A DNA stretch of 64,000 nt from Poa pratensis (GCA_947311845.1 CAMZMU010000034.1:91081263-91145262); one strand, 5' to 3'. Positions 1 through 11,346 are shown, numbered from the stretch's first letter. The notes: generated by a model not told the origin, from the sequence alone. Translations and numbers: made by a program.

Positions 1-359
1 TAGTTCTTCAGCTATTATCTTTCTGGACAAAGCATAACATGTGTCATGGGTGTTGTGTGTTTCCGTTCCGAGTCGACATCTCAACCGTTATTTTTTAGGA
101 TGCTTGGGACACAGTACGTGGGCACCCGCCTCCCTGACATTGATAACCAGCCAAAGCAGATTAACTTCTTTGAGACGTCGATGAGGACGGAATACTTCAG
201 CGACCTAGAGAACACAGCGTTGAGGAAATTTGGGTACCTCATTGACCGATAATTATGGACAATGGCGCGATAGAAAAATAAAATAATTAGAAAAGCTGAT
301 CCGGTCGTGTCCGCGGATAGATTTGGGGCGCAATTTGCCCAGTCCGGTTAGAGATGCTC
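1..359. mobile_element. Right part of a Harbinger-like DNA transposon (truncated by the window edge)
   Basis: The segment ends in GAGATGCTC followed by TAA at 360-362. This is the same terminal motif and TAA target as the two complete elements at 24076-25016 and 42022-43105. The left end lies outside the window, so the paired TIR and target duplication cannot be checked. An open frame at 46-252 (plus, 68 codons) lies inside. It contains no transposase motif that I recognise and may be an internal or captured exon. The assignment rests on the terminus alone. Confidence 0.4.
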
Positions 360-362
360 TAA

Positions 363-789
363 GGCGATGACGTGATGTGCATAGTCATGGCATATTCATA
401 ATGTGTCCATATTTGGCACATAGATGTATCTTCTCTAGTCTAGCAATGTTGCCAAAAATGATTTTTCATATTATTTATAAAAAATATGATTTCTCATTTT
501 CTAAGTGCCCTTTGGCGGAAATTTAGTATATTTGATCAAATAATCTGGACGCATGTCCTTACTGAAGGTGGCTCAAAGCTCGGCTCCTGAGATGAAAATC
601 TCGAGATCAAGCTGGGGTTGGACTCGTCGTGATTGGCGCACATTCGATGAACCCTTCATGCCCGCGCGGGTGCGTTTGGCGTGCACACGGCCATCGCCCC
701 AGCCGCCGCTGCGGCCGCATGTCCACCTCCCGATGGTGTCGACGGCGTGTGCTCCTGCCTGTTGGACATGATCACTGGATCATGTACGG
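363..789. other. Intergenic, nothing recognised
   Basis: AT-rich up to about 545, then GC-richer. The short open frame at 553-771 has no recognisable domain. No RNA gene or paired repeat was seen. Confidence 0.4.
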
Positions 790-1075
790 GCTCTAATACC
801 AATTGACAGTTTTGTTTCTGAAACTCAGCTCGATTCGACGAACGATTTCAGAGAGTCGAACACAGGATTTTGTGCCGTGTACTGTCTACGGCTTTTCTAT
901 TTTCTCTTTCCTTTTATTCAGAACGGAAACAAAGCATGCCGTGGTTATCGCCACGTTCCCTACTGAGTCGTGCCATCCCACGATCGGAACAAGCCCACAG
1001 TGAACCTACGAACGCAGACGTGAACGCACAGACCACGTCATCGTCTAAAAGAAAACAACTGACAAAGCTGCAAAA
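790..1075 (-). mobile_element. Possible Ty1-copia LTR remnant with adjacent PBS-like site
   Basis: Bases 790-805 read GCTCTAATACCAATTG, nearly the reverse complement of the initiator-Met tRNA primer-binding site (TGGTATCAGAGC) that follows the 5' LTR in many copia elements. A segment starting TGACAG follows. The stretch around 900-990 (a 'CCTTTTATTCAGA' block and a 'CGTGCCATCCCACGATC' block) is related to 16765-16840, so this is a dispersed repeat. No second LTR or polyprotein is present. It abuts the 3' end of the P450 gene and may supply part of its transcript end. Confidence 0.35.
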
Positions 1076-1086
1076 TATGATTACCA

Positions 1087-3309
1087 TCAGAGACTCTTGA
1101 GTATAATTTGTGCTCCATGCTGAGGATGCAGTGTCAGGACGGTGTAGGGTGCATGTGCGTATGAAGGCGAGAGATGAAACTCAAAACGCTGCAGGATCAT
1201 GCTGAGCGCCATCTTGACTTCCAACATGGCCAAGTTCTGGCCGATGCAAATCCTCGACCCCCAACCAAAGGGGAAGAAGATTGGCTGGTCCTTGGTTGCC
1301 TTGGAAATGCCCTCCGCGAACCTCTCCGGCTTGAATTCCAACACGTCTGCACCCCATGCATCCCGGTTGTGGTGAACCAATATTATTGGCAGCTCAAGGA
1401 GTACGCCCGCAGGGTAGATGATGCCTCCAATATGCACTTCTTTGGACGTTTTGCGGTTCATGGTGACTGCCGGTGGATACAACCTGAGCACCTCATACAG
1501 TATCATCGTCACCTAGACAAAATAAATGGAGATCAAGCATAGTCAGTAATGAGTCTTCAATGGTTTCAAGGGTAAGCGTATAGTACAAATCATGATCTAA
1601 GATTGAGAAGAGCGTGATAAGTACTTGCCGTTTTAAGTCGACTTAGGCTGTCAAAGTTAGGTTTATCCTTGCCGAATACGGCCAGGACTTCCTCCCTCGC
1701 TCGATCCTGCCACTCAGGATGCATGCCTAGCAGGACCAGCGTCCAAGTGAGCAATATAGATGTGGTGTCCATTCCCGCGAAGTAGAAGAGCTTGCACTCC
1801 TCAATCACATCCTTGGTACTCATCCTCATGCGTGGTGTCTCGATGTCCTTATTTGACTCCAACATCAGGCCAAGCAGATCACTGCCACTAACACCAATGT
1901 CCTCGACTGCGCGCTCCCTTTTCTCGATGATGCCTTTCAGGAGCCCTTCAATCTCTCGGATGATCTCCTTCATCCTCTTGTTGTTTTCGGTTGGTAAGAA
2001 CCTTCAAAACGGCGAGTTGCATTATTTTCGCGGGGCTTGAAAGAACATACTTTAACTATCACAAGGTAATAAACTTAGTTTACAAAGAAAAAAGTCTATA
2101 TCAATCGTAAATAAAGGTGGACATCAAGTTTGCTTACGAGTATCCTGGGATGAACATGTACTTGAAAGCCTTAAAGACCCGTTCAGCTTGCTCTGCCTGA
2201 AGCTGGAAGATCTTTCGTCCTTCCATAAAGCTGCCGCCGAACAATGTATGGGATATCACGTCTCCCGTGAGGATCTGGAAATCCTGCCATACATCTACTT
2301 CATGTGGTCCATCAGAACCAGCTATTTGACTCTCCCAGTTGCTTATCAAATCGGAGCAGCATGCCGCGAAAGCCGGCAACATGCCCTGAAAATTTCTTCA
2401 GTTAACACGCAGAGACAGGCGTAGAGCTATATATATGAGTTAGTAAGAATATTTATATTAGTACCTTGAGCTTTTCGAGATGGAAAGCGGGGTTCAGGAT
2501 CCTTCTATGCTTTGCCCATTTCTCACCGTCGTAGCTAGCAAGCCCAAGTGCTACCAGTTCTAAAGGTCTTTTCGGGAATTTTTCAAATTGGCCCGACTTG
2601 TCTGATAGGATCTCTCTCACTAACTTTGGCTCTGCGATGACCACCTTGGGGACAGGGCCAAGCCAGGTTATGCAAACGTTACCTACATGCAGTTCAATGT
2701 TGAATGGCGTCGTTAGATAGGAGTATACTCCATCGAGAAGAACTTAATTACTGTCTCGAAAGTATAACATTTCAGTAAAATTAATTTAGGAGAAGAAAAT
2801 ATATAGTTTTGAGTTCTTATGTTGCAGTTGGGTCAAGCTACTGCAATAGTGGTAGATGATGATGCGGTCGATAAAGATCCAGCATGTGCTTACTCGACAT
2901 ATTCTTGAAATGCCTCGTATTACGTCGGGAAACAACAACAACAACATGCTCAACTGGCAAGAAATTCAATTCCTCGGAACAACAAAATCCGCGTACCGTG
3001 TTCTTTGACATTGTTGAGGAGGTGTGGCGCCACACGGGGCACAATGTCATGGCACGACGGAATGGGCTTGGACCACGCCTCCTCGATGAGCCGGCCGTTC
3101 TCGACGAGGTCGCCGGCGGGAAATCGGTAGACCGTGCCGCCCAGCCCCTGCTCGCGGAGCGCGCGGCCGAGCCGCCGCGGCTTGGTCCAGTATGTGTGCG
3201 TCGCCTGGAAGGCCGCCCAGCTGAGGACGAGCAGCGAAGCGAGACCGCACAGCAGGCTCCATGGTGAAGCGAGACCTCCGAGTGTAGTTGCTGCTACGTC
3301 GACCGCCAT
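1087..3309 (-). CDS. Cytochrome P450, CYP72A-like (complete, 5 exons)
   Basis: ER-anchored haem-thiolate monooxygenase of the CYP72 clan, which oxidises small molecules using NADPH-P450 reductase. Exons in transcript order: 3309-2997, 2682-2465, 2385-2138, 2001-1629, 1512-1087. They join in frame to 525 residues, the usual CYP72A length. A hydrophobic N-terminal anchor lies at about residues 15-36. The I-helix oxygen-binding motif AGMDTT is near 335-340, the K-helix ExxR (EVLR) near 391-394, PERF near 446-449, and the haem loop [12 protein letters not shown] has its Cys near 473. All catalytic landmarks are intact. Intron 4 is best explained by a GC donor (ACG|gcaagt at 1628), because no nearby GT preserves the frame into the next exon. 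Substrate cannot be inferred, since CYP72A members act on terpenoids, gibberellins and xenobiotics. The start was chosen as the ATG directly before the anchor, about 75 bp downstream of a TATA box. Confidence 0.95.
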
Positions 3310-3382
3310 TGTTTTCCTATACTGATTTGTGTGTCAAACTGATCGAGCTGTACAAGTGGCAGAGGTTGGCGTGGAAACGGAA

Positions 3383-3391
3383 TATTTTATA
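3383..3391 (-). promoter_or_regulatory. TATA box of the P450 gene
   Basis: On the minus strand this reads TATAAAATA. It lies about 75 bp upstream of the P450 start codon, a normal spacing for a short 5' leader. Confidence 0.6.
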
Positions 3392-3424
3392 GGCACATGA
3401 AGTACAAGTTACTGTCGCCGGCCG

Positions 3425-4610
3425 ATGATAGGCGCTTTGCTCGGCATCACATGTTCTTCTGCTCTTTGTTTTCTTGGCGGCCACGGATGTGAATTCTGGA
3501 AAAGATCATGTCCCACACACGGACGAATGGCGCAAGCAAAAGCTGGATTTGCTGTTTCCATCGACAAAACTTGGCAGAGACGTCGGAACTGGAAACCAGG
3601 ATGTTGCTTCCGTCTCTACAAACCGGGAACGAAAGGACGTACGTGCTTTCCTTTGTTCTTTCGCCGGAGATATATAGATGGGCCGGACTTGCAATTGGGA
3701 GGACGAGATCAGGTGCGGCCCACCCATTTTCCCACGTGCTTTGGGATGTACTGTGTGACAGAGACCTTTTTTTGGTTTGGCAAAGTCTGAATCGAGCTCT
3801 CGCCTCTAAATCCCAGATTTTCGAACGCCGGTCTCTCCAATCCCAGCGTTGCTAGACGTTTTCTGGCCTAATCTTATTGGTGTGCTAGGATTACCTCTAA
3901 ATCTCAGATTTTCGATTCGCTGACGTGGTGGGGATTACACGAACTGGATGCCACGGTGGCCTGGTCCCGCCAAGTAAACGGCCATGGTTGTTTCTTTAAT
4001 TCATTTCCAATATCTGATACAGACACGACGGCCATGGCGACTAGCGACTGATCATGGCGGCGGGAATACGATCCAGGCAGAGCACATCGTCGCCTACAAC
4101 ATACCTTTGCCATCGATTCCCAACTCGCTGGCAACGGAAACTTTCACAGTATTACAGAAAACCCCACATTTAACCAATCTGCAAACAACATTGTCCTGGA
4201 TAGCCTAAAAATAGAACAATAAGAAGAAACCTGGCACACGCTGAACTCTATGGGTTCAATAGGCTGATGTTCACTTTGCGTTGCAGGTACTAAGCTAGTT
4301 CATATAATTCCATCCAACAGTCGTGTGTATTGATGTACTTAGACATCTAAGCTTGTGACATTGTTCATTACCGGTATTTTTTCAGAAGGAAAACAACATA
4401 TTTGTCCCTGCAGCTTCTCGCTAAAGTTCCCACAAGTGTGTACAGACAAGTAGCAGAGGAAATTTACATATCGTTGCTAGTTTGATCAATTGGCACAAAC
4501 GGGGAGAAATCCTATCCCTCAGGTGTACCGTTGTCCTGCTGCGCTCTCATTGTACATGAAATATTCTTTTAATCTCCGAGAACGCTCTGCAGTGCCACAC
4601 ACAGATGTTT
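3425..4610. other. P450 upstream region and intergenic DNA
   Basis: No gene is recognised. A roughly 24-bp imperfect direct repeat built on CTCTAAATCyCAGATTTTCGA occurs at about 3802-3826 and 3893-3917. The overlapping short frames at 3425-3855 have no coding character. The rest is plain AT-rich spacer. Confidence 0.4.
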
Positions 4611-4900
4611 CTCAGTAACAAGTATGCACAGCTTACTATCAACGCCGAGCATCTTCCTCTGTCTTCTTCATGGACCTCAAAGTATATCTATGCATACACT
4701 TGTAACGTTTAGCAGTGGCATGCCTTTTTGTTCTCCCCCAATATCTCACATCAATAGTAAACTAATTAGTTTTGGCACCTATGACAGCTGCTTTGCCTCC
4801 TATCTGCCTCACCAATTTATAGATGTGTTTGCTTCCTACCAGCCAGTTCATCCAATTTTTGCGGTGCAGTCATGCATGTTTTGAAGTACACTCACATCTC
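4611..4900. repeat. Diverged copy of the repeat that flanks the CER1 relics
   Basis: A 'TTCATGGACCTCA' block followed by 'TGTTCTCCCCCAATATCTCACATCA' spacing resembles 16170-16270 ('TTCATGGATCTCAGG', 'TTCTTCCCCAATATCTCACC') and 17685-17780. It is therefore a third, weaker copy of the duplicated segment. Nothing in it codes. Confidence 0.4.
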
Positions 4901-5138
4901 GTTTATGATATCACACGAAATGCATGTGTGTGCTGTGTGCTGTGTGCATTTTCGTTCTCGACAGCATCCGAGCTTTCATGCTGTTTTTGAGCGACATATC
5001 ATAGGAAGGCTAGCTCCTGGCAAGAAGGAGGCGGGTGCGATCTGCGAATAAGACAATGATCCGTCGGATATCCCCAGTGTGACATCCTCTAGAAGTTGAC
5101 ATGGACGTTCTACAGTAACTTGTACTCCACTAGATTTT

Positions 5139-5295
5139 CATCGTAACAACAGTTCATTCGGTCACAGTTAACATCGAAAGAAATCAGACAAATAGAATTA
5201 GTCTCACGTCTGATAGCTGCTGCATACTGGTGGCGCCGTTGTGGCGCTTATGATGCGGTGCATAGCCAGCGTCTCGCTTGCCGGTCAGTGTACGA
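5139..5295 (-). pseudogene. Fragment of the DeSI/PPPDE gene 3' end
   Basis: Bases 5221-5290 match the last coding bases of the DeSI gene at 13049-13120, sharing 'TGCATACTGGTGGCG' and then the reverse strand of the 'MQRVMERHG' region with substitutions. Bases 5139-5200 match that gene's 3' flank ('AATCAGACAAATA' at 12889). Only the C-terminal end and trailer are present, so it cannot encode the peptidase. Order and orientation match the intact gene about 7.8 kb away, which indicates an old segmental copy. Confidence 0.6.
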
Positions 5296-5832
5296 GACGA
5301 GCAATAACCACTGCAGCTTTGTCATCCAGCCTCGCTCGATTTCTCTGCCCTGCGTTGCTTGTCTCCGTACCCTTTTCTGAATTTTTTTACGAGCGGCAAA
5401 AGAGAAACGGAAAGCTGCTCAGTGATCCAGAGTTTTCTTTAGGGTGTGTGAGACTCTGTAGTTGTGCTCTCCGTGACCACCATATGAAGTGTTCTTGAAT
5501 GGGATTTTTCCTTCTCTTATCAAACTTCATACTCTCCTCCTAGTCCCGCCCTCTCGCGGCGGAAAAGGAGTAGGAGGGAAGGGGCTGGCGTCGTGGGTTA
5601 GGTTCTTCCTCCCATCACTCCACGCAGGGGCAGCAAGAGGGAGTCTCCTTTGCTATGGTTGTTCTTCTATTTTACCCAATTAGACTCTATTCGGAAAGTG
5701 TACATAGGAGCGGGCGGCGACGATGTACGCACCGTGACCTTGTTGGAGGCGCCGCCTTCGAGTTTCTTAGCCCTCACGGCGCGACAGGTTCGTGGCGCTC
5801 GGGAAGGGTGGATCTGCTGTCAGGGGAGCGGA
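5296..5832. other. Intergenic DNA, nothing recognised
   Basis: Short open frames at 5241-5498 and 5489-5838 have no domain and no codon structure that I trust. The segment ends where the CACTA terminus begins. Confidence 0.35.
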
Positions 5833-6260
5833 CACTAGTAGAAAAACCACCTTCGGTTCGGCACTTTCATCCCGGCCACATTACGAACCGGGACCAATGT
5901 GACACTAGTCCCGGTTCAAACGGGACACGAGCACAACCACCTATAGTCCCGGTTCAAACAAGACTTTTAGTCCCGGTTGGAGACACCAACCGGGACTAAA
6001 GGTCTATCTTTAGTCCCGGTTGGAGACACCAACCGGACTAAAGGTTTTTTTCCTCTCATGCCACCTCTGGATCACCTTTTTTTAGTCTTGTAGAAAATAA
6101 AATAAAATGATAAAATCTTCAAAAAATAAAATCTTTTGAGACGTGGTTAGGTTTTAGTGTCTAGTTGGTATAAAAATTTTGAAATATGAATTTTGACTTT
6201 TTTTTGCAAAAAACAGAAAAAAAACGGTCATAACTTTTGCATACGATGTCAAAAAATGCG
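5833..6260. mobile_element. CACTA (En/Spm) transposon terminal fragment
   Basis: It begins with CACTAGTAGAAAAAC, the hallmark terminus of Triticeae CACTA elements. Subterminal repeats follow, built on 'TAGTCCCGGTT' in both orientations: short palindromic units at about 5970-6000 and 6010-6050 pair 'CCCGGTTGG' with 'CCAACCGG'. An AT-rich internal stretch comes next. No opposing '...TACTAGTG' end was found downstream, so this is a solo or deleted end and not a complete element. Confidence 0.6.
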
Positions 6261-8160
6261 TTTAATATATAGGCCAAGCGGATGCCACAGGGGTCACGCG
6301 AGGGGTATGAGGGGTTTTAGGCAGGAAAACCCCTCGATGGTCTTTTGGGGGTGACGTGGCCTATTCTCGTCCTAGTATCTTTCTCTGGTTAGGTGAGGGC
6401 GTCCACCTTTACGGAAAGCGGGGCGGACAGGGCCTAACCGTCCCACCGACCTTGCTCCCTGGTGACGTCACTCGGCGCCTCCTTCAGCTTGGCGCCCAAG
6501 TCTTACTGAAACTTCTAGTACCAGCAGGCGTGCTTATCATTGCTCGTACGGAGTAGCACCCGAGAGGGAGTCTGGCCTCTTGCCGGGTGCTCCGCTTCTC
6601 GGGTCCTAGTCCGTGATCTCCGTGTTACCGAGGACCCCAGAAGGGTCCCGGATCTCGAGTCCTTAGCCGCCTGGCGTCGATGTCGAGTTTGCTAGATTCC
6701 CGTGTGGTAGGCGAGCGGGCCTACCTACCAGTCTTGTATCTTGGCTTGTCCATCTTTGTGGTAGGCCCACAGGTGGTGCGCCCACTTTGGCAGCATTAGG
6801 GGAATCCATGTTCCACGGTTGCGACAACCCAACTGGTTCAAAGTCGGGCAATGTGAAGCTTCGTCTTAGCTGTTACGCCGAGGGCGGCGGCCCCGGAACA
6901 GGTGGATTGGGTGGCGTCCTGATGTTGTGCGGACAACGGGTTTGTTGACCCGACTGGTTTGGCTTCGAATAATGCGGACTTTCGTCCTGGTTTCTATGTC
7001 GGGACGGCGGCCTTGGAGTAGGTGGTGTGTTCTGTGGCGTTTGATCGGTTTGTGTGGTGTGGATGGCGGGTCTCCTCGTGTGTGCGGTTTTTGCCATGTT
7101 TTCCTGATAAACACGACATTGAATAGCTTTTATGGTTTTTGGACCTGGTTTTCCATATAAACTGTATCACCTCTTTCTATCTGTTCGGATAGTGGATACG
7201 ACCACCTTGACCTAATATTTTTTTTTTCCTTGAACGATTATGGGCTCCATATGCTCTCAAGAGTATTTTCGATAAAGTGAGTATTTGTTAACTTAATATT
7301 TTGTATCCGGACGATGTGAACACAAGAGTTAACATCCGGCGCCTTCATTGCACACATTATAAGAATTAATAAAAAGTTTTTCATATAGTCTTAACATCCG
7401 GCAAAAAGGATGAAATGGCCTAAAACAATGGAGGACCAATACGTAGACTATCTTGCCATCCTTGTTTAGTGAGAACCTCCTTTGGTTCCTTATAGTCCGG
7501 TAGCTGCAATTAATTTTCTCCAAGTGTGTAGCCATTGGAAGAATATTTCTTCTTATAAAAGATGACATCATTAGTCAATAGCCATCTAATCGAAGGGGTG
7601 ACCGCTAGTTAGCATCCTTTAACATATGCGTATGCAATGTTTTTTCAATACTTCACAAGCTTTTAAAACTCAAAAATCAAAAGGAACATGCGAACTTTCA
7701 GTAATGGATGGAGTATATTCAAAGTGTTATTCGTCCCGTGCGAGCTGCGTGGACGACGACCCCCGGAAGGGACGCCAGCCAGGCCAGCTTTTGCCCGTCC
7801 TAGCTGTAGCTGGAGTAGTGGTGCAGTGTCGGTGCTCTGTGCGTCGTGCGCCGGACATATCTGGTACTAGTTGATTTTCTTCTTCTTTTTTTGACACCTG
7901 ATCTGATAGTTGAATGATTGAGGACAAGTCTACGGTTCCACACAGCACACCGATCGGTACGTAGGTGGTGGGACGGTTTCATAAAACATTTGTTTATAAG
8001 CAAATTGGCTTCTGTGGATGCACACAGATCATAGAATATATAAGTGCAAGTCAAAGATAATGTTAGTCTTAATGAAGCCAGATTCCCGATCGAACCTGCA
8101 GCCTATCGCTTCAGGCCCCTAGGAGCCATTATGACCCTTTTTTTTTTCCTGAGGGGAGCC
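6261..8160. other. Intergenic DNA, mostly unclassified
   Basis: Bases 6261-7160 are GC-rich and look transposon-like, but I cannot name a family or find paired ends. Bases 7160-8160 are AT-rich. The open frames at 6663-7160 (both strands) and 7626-8054 lack domains. No RNA gene was seen. Confidence 0.35.
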
Positions 8161-8178
8161 CTTATGACACTTAGTACA

Positions 8179-8186
8179 TATATAAG
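8179..8186 (+). promoter_or_regulatory. TATA box of the DUF4220 gene
   Basis: TATATAAG lies about 100 bp upstream of the DUF4220 start codon. A CT/AG-rich leader sits between them ('GAGAGAGTGAGATTGAGTGAG'). Confidence 0.55.
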
Positions 8187-8281
8187 ATGAACGGGTGAAT
8201 CTGAAATGAATTAGTCCGTCTCTACAACTCAGAGAGAGTGAGATTGAGTGAGACAGGGCCGGAAAGAGAAAGCCACACCGG

Positions 8282-10210
8282 ATGGGCCTTTCAAGCGCGG
8301 TGGGATGGTGGGAGGAGTGGCAGCTGCGCATCCTCGTCCTCAGCAGCATCTTCATCCAGTACCTCCTCTTCCTCTTTTCATTTGTGCGTAAACTCCCTAG
8401 TCTACGCAGGTTGAGAGTGTTGTTGTGGATTGTGTACATTGCCGGCGACGCCGTGGCGATCTATGCCCTCGCCACCCTCTTCAACCGTCGTAAGAAAACT
8501 TGGGATGGTGAGACCACTGCCCTAGAGGTCATGTGGGCGCCTGTCCTCCTCATCCACCTCGGCGGCCAGCCATGGATAAATGCCTATAGCCTCGAAGACA
8601 ATGAGCTGTGGAAACGGCTCACCATAACCTTGGTGTCTCAGGTCATGGTTTCCTTGTATGTCTTCTGCAAGTGGTGGTCCGGTGAGAAGACGCTATTGGC
8701 GGCAGCGATCTTGCTCTTTGTTATTGGCATCCTCAGATTTGCCCAGAAACCTTGGGCCAAGAGGACCGCCAGCTTTAACAACATGCAGACCTCCTCTAGC
8801 ACCGTGTCCCTGCTGCCAAAGGCTCAAAGAGAAGAGCGCATATATACCCTTGAGGAGTATGTGCAAATAGCAAAGAAGTGTGTACTCGACATGACGGTAG
8901 AGGTAGGCAGTGATTGGTCTCCAACCGAGAGCGGTTATATGTTTATCGACCTGTCTGTTCCATACTCTTTCCGGATTGCAAAACTTCCATCTTTCCTGAG
9001 GCTTGGAGAAAAGAAAGCATACAGGGGGCTGAAGCTTGTCCTCGGATATACATTTGATTTTTTGTACGGCAAAAGAGGAACATATTTCACTAGTGTCGGC
9101 ATTGGCTTAATGATTTTGCTTCCATTCCTGGCCTTAGCTTCTACGGTACTATTTGCCACGAGCCACAAGGATGGTCACAATGTGAAGGATATCAGGGTGA
9201 CATACATCCTACTCGCTTGCACCACGGTGCTGGAATTTTTATTTCCCTGCATGCTAATCAGCTTGTTCAATCCTTTGTGTGGAAGATTTTTCGCGCGTAC
9301 AACTGGAAAGTGGCATGACATGGTTTTCCAGTACAACCTCATCTCCTTCTGTGTTCGCAAGAAGAATCCCACAATCCTGATGAAGGTTGCTTCTTTCAGC
9401 TTTCTAAGGGAGTTTATTAACCAGTATTGGTATGTTCAACACAAAACTATAGCTTTTCAGATCACACAGCTGGTTCGCCAACACGTGAAACATGGTTGGG
9501 AGAAGTATATATGTGACGCTTCAAGTTGCAGGAGATTCAATGAACTCCAGGGCCAGTGGGCTCTAAGGAGGCACCATCAACTAAGTTGGAGCTTGAAGAA
9601 GCCTTTCGATGAGAGGGTCCTCATCTGGCACCTCGCCACAGATCTCTGCTTTTACCACTCCGACACATCCCCTCAATGTCGACAAAGAGAAGCCACTCGG
9701 CACAGCAGGGAGATATCCAACTATATGGGCTACCTGCTTCTCATCCGTCCTGAGATGTTAATGCTTGGCACTAGATCAGATCACTTGACCTTGGCCAGCA
9801 ACCAAATTTTGGAAAATAGCAAGGGACCGTTCGATAAAGAAGAAAGTCTCTTGCAAGAGATTCTTGTCAGTCCAACATTTCTGCCCGCAGATGATACGAT
9901 TTCCACGACTCGCAGGCTCACCGAAGGGCTGATGGAGATCTATAACGAGGAGGAGAGGTGGACTGTGATCCAAGGTGTGTGGGTGGAGATGCTCTGCTAT
10001 TCTGCCAGCAGATGCAGAGGCTACCTTCACGCCAAGAGCCTGGGTGATGGTGGGGAGTTTCTCAGCATTGTCTGGATCCTCTTGTCAGCCATGGGGATGG
10101 AGACCTTGGCAGACAGGCATCACAGGTTAGAGCCTCCTCAAGAGGAAGAAGAAGAACCATGGACTTCCCATTCCATGGTGGAAGAAGAGAATTTCAGCCT
10201 AGTCTTATAA
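8282..10210 (+). CDS. DUF4220/DUF594 multi-pass membrane protein (intronless)
   Basis: A 642-residue single-exon protein of a family greatly expanded in grasses; its biochemical role is unknown. The N-terminal two-thirds is the DUF4220 region with hydrophobic segments near residues 15-34, 46-66, 85-97, 111-125, 132-148, 272-293 and 306-330. The conserved stretch 'WAPVLLIHLGG' is near 85-95. The C-terminal DUF594 module is recognised by 'ASRCRGYLHAKSLGDGGE' followed by 'LLSAMGMETLADRHHR' near residues 575-617. An acidic Glu-rich tail follows. The first ATG of the frame is used, about 100 bp after a TATA box. The frame is intact. A degraded second copy lies 1 kb downstream, beyond a MITE, so the gene was once tandemly duplicated. 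Confidence 0.94.
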   Translation: MGLSSAVGWWEEWQLRILVLSSIFIQYLLFLFSFVRKLPSLRRLRVLLWIVYIAGDAVAIYALATLFNRRKKTWDGETTALEVMWAPVLLIHLGGQPWINAYSLEDNELWKRLTITLVSQVMVSLYVFCKWWSGEKTLLAAAILLFVIGILRFAQKPWAKRTASFNNMQTSSSTVSLLPKAQREERIYTLEEYVQIAKKCVLDMTVEVGSDWSPTESGYMFIDLSVPYSFRIAKLPSFLRLGEKKAYRGLKLVLGYTFDFLYGKRGTYFTSVGIGLMILLPFLALASTVLFATSHKDGHNVKDIRVTYILLACTTVLEFLFPCMLISLFNPLCGRFFARTTGKWHDMVFQYNLISFCVRKKNPTILMKVASFSFLREFINQYWYVQHKTIAFQITQLVRQHVKHGWEKYICDASSCRRFNELQGQWALRRHHQLSWSLKKPFDERVLIWHLATDLCFYHSDTSPQCRQREATRHSREISNYMGYLLLIRPEMLMLGTRSDHLTLASNQILENSKGPFDKEESLLQEILVSPTFLPADDTISTTRRLTEGLMEIYNEEERWTVIQGVWVEMLCYSASRCRGYLHAKSLGDGGEFLSIVWILLSAMGMETLADRHHRLEPPQEEEEEPWTSHSMVEEENFSLVL

Positions 10211-10295
10211 ATCTCCTGTAGCTGCATTTACGTCCTTAATCCCTTTGCATCATTTCATGATGAATTGCTCAGATTTTGTTGTGTATTACCATTTT

Positions 10296-10932
10296 GAGTT
10301 ATTTGCACCGGTGGTCACACAACTCGTCGTCGATGTGCACTTAAGTCACACATCTGGATAACTGAATTTTTTGGTCACACAACTCGTCATCTGGTGCACT
10401 TAAGTCACTGGCCCCACCTGTCAGTCCGTTTTCCGTTGAAGTTGATGCTGACTGGACACGTAATTTTGCAAAAACCACCCTGTACTTTTGAACATTTGCA
10501 AAAACCCCCCTGTATTTTTGGACATTTCAAAAATTCAGGGGTTTTTTGCAAAAATACAGGGGGGGTTTTGCAAATGTTCAAAAATACAGGGGGGTTTTTA
10601 CAAAATTACGACTGGACACGTAATTTTGCAAAAACCCCCCTGTACTTTTGAACATTTGCAAAAACCCCCCTGTATTTTTGGACATTTCAAAAATTCAGGG
10701 GTTTTTTGCAAAATACAGGGGGGTTTTTGCAAATGTCCAAAAGTACAGGGGGGTTTTTGCAAAATTACGTGTCCAGTCAGCATCAACTTCAACGGAAAAC
10801 GGACTGACAGGTGGGGCCAGTGACTTAAGTGCACCAGATGACGAGTTGTGTGACCAAAAAATTCAGTTATCCAGATGTGTGACTTAAGTGCACATCGACG
10901 ACGAGTTGTGTGACCGCTGGTGCTATTAACTC
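10296..10932. mobile_element. 637-bp foldback MITE, Mutator-like (9-bp target duplication)
   Basis: Nearly perfect inverted repeats run from both ends (GAGTTATTTGCACC... paired with ...GGTGCTATTAACTC) over roughly 200 bp each way, so almost the whole element folds back. It is flanked by an exact 9-bp duplication, TACCATTTT, at 10287-10295 and 10933-10941. Long TIRs plus a 9-bp duplication fit Mutator-like elements. The core consists of alternating copies of a C/G-run unit ('GCAAAAACCCCCCTGTA' and its complement). The open frames inside are a by-product of that repeat. The high arm identity suggests recent insertion. Confidence 0.88.
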
Positions 10933-11193
10933 TACCATTTTTTACTTGGCTTGGTATGATGTCTTCCTCATTTTACGTGAATGTATGTTCTCTCTCCTCC
11001 ATTGTCAATTTAAAGATGCAATGATCATCCATGGATGTACTTTTTTTTGCGAGAATCCATCAGTGTACTATTAGTTTGAACTATTACTTGCTTCTGCTGC
11101 TTGGTTTTGTAAATGGTTGAAATAGACACATCCATAATACGTTCTGCGGGAGTTGATATTCCCCATGTATCCTTGGTGTCCATGTATCCGTAT

Positions 11194-11346
11194 ACTCTCA
11201 ATTCCTTCTGTGCTATCAAGAAAAAGCCCGTCATTCTGATGAATCTTGCCACTTTCAAGTGTATATAGAAGTATTTACACGAGCATTGTTACACAGGGCA
11301 GGTCCCTGTAGCCTCCAGATTACGGAGCTCGTTCGACAACAAGTGA
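11194..11346 (+). pseudogene. Degraded DUF4220 gene fragment
   Basis: In broken frames it reads 'NSFCAIKKKPVILMNLATF' and then 'LQITELVRQQV'. These match 'ISFCVRKKNPTILMKVASF' and 'FQITQLVRQHV' of the intact gene (about 9350-9490). The linker between them is shortened and contains stops. No other part of the gene was found, so this is a relic of a tandem copy separated from its parent by the MITE. Confidence 0.7.
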
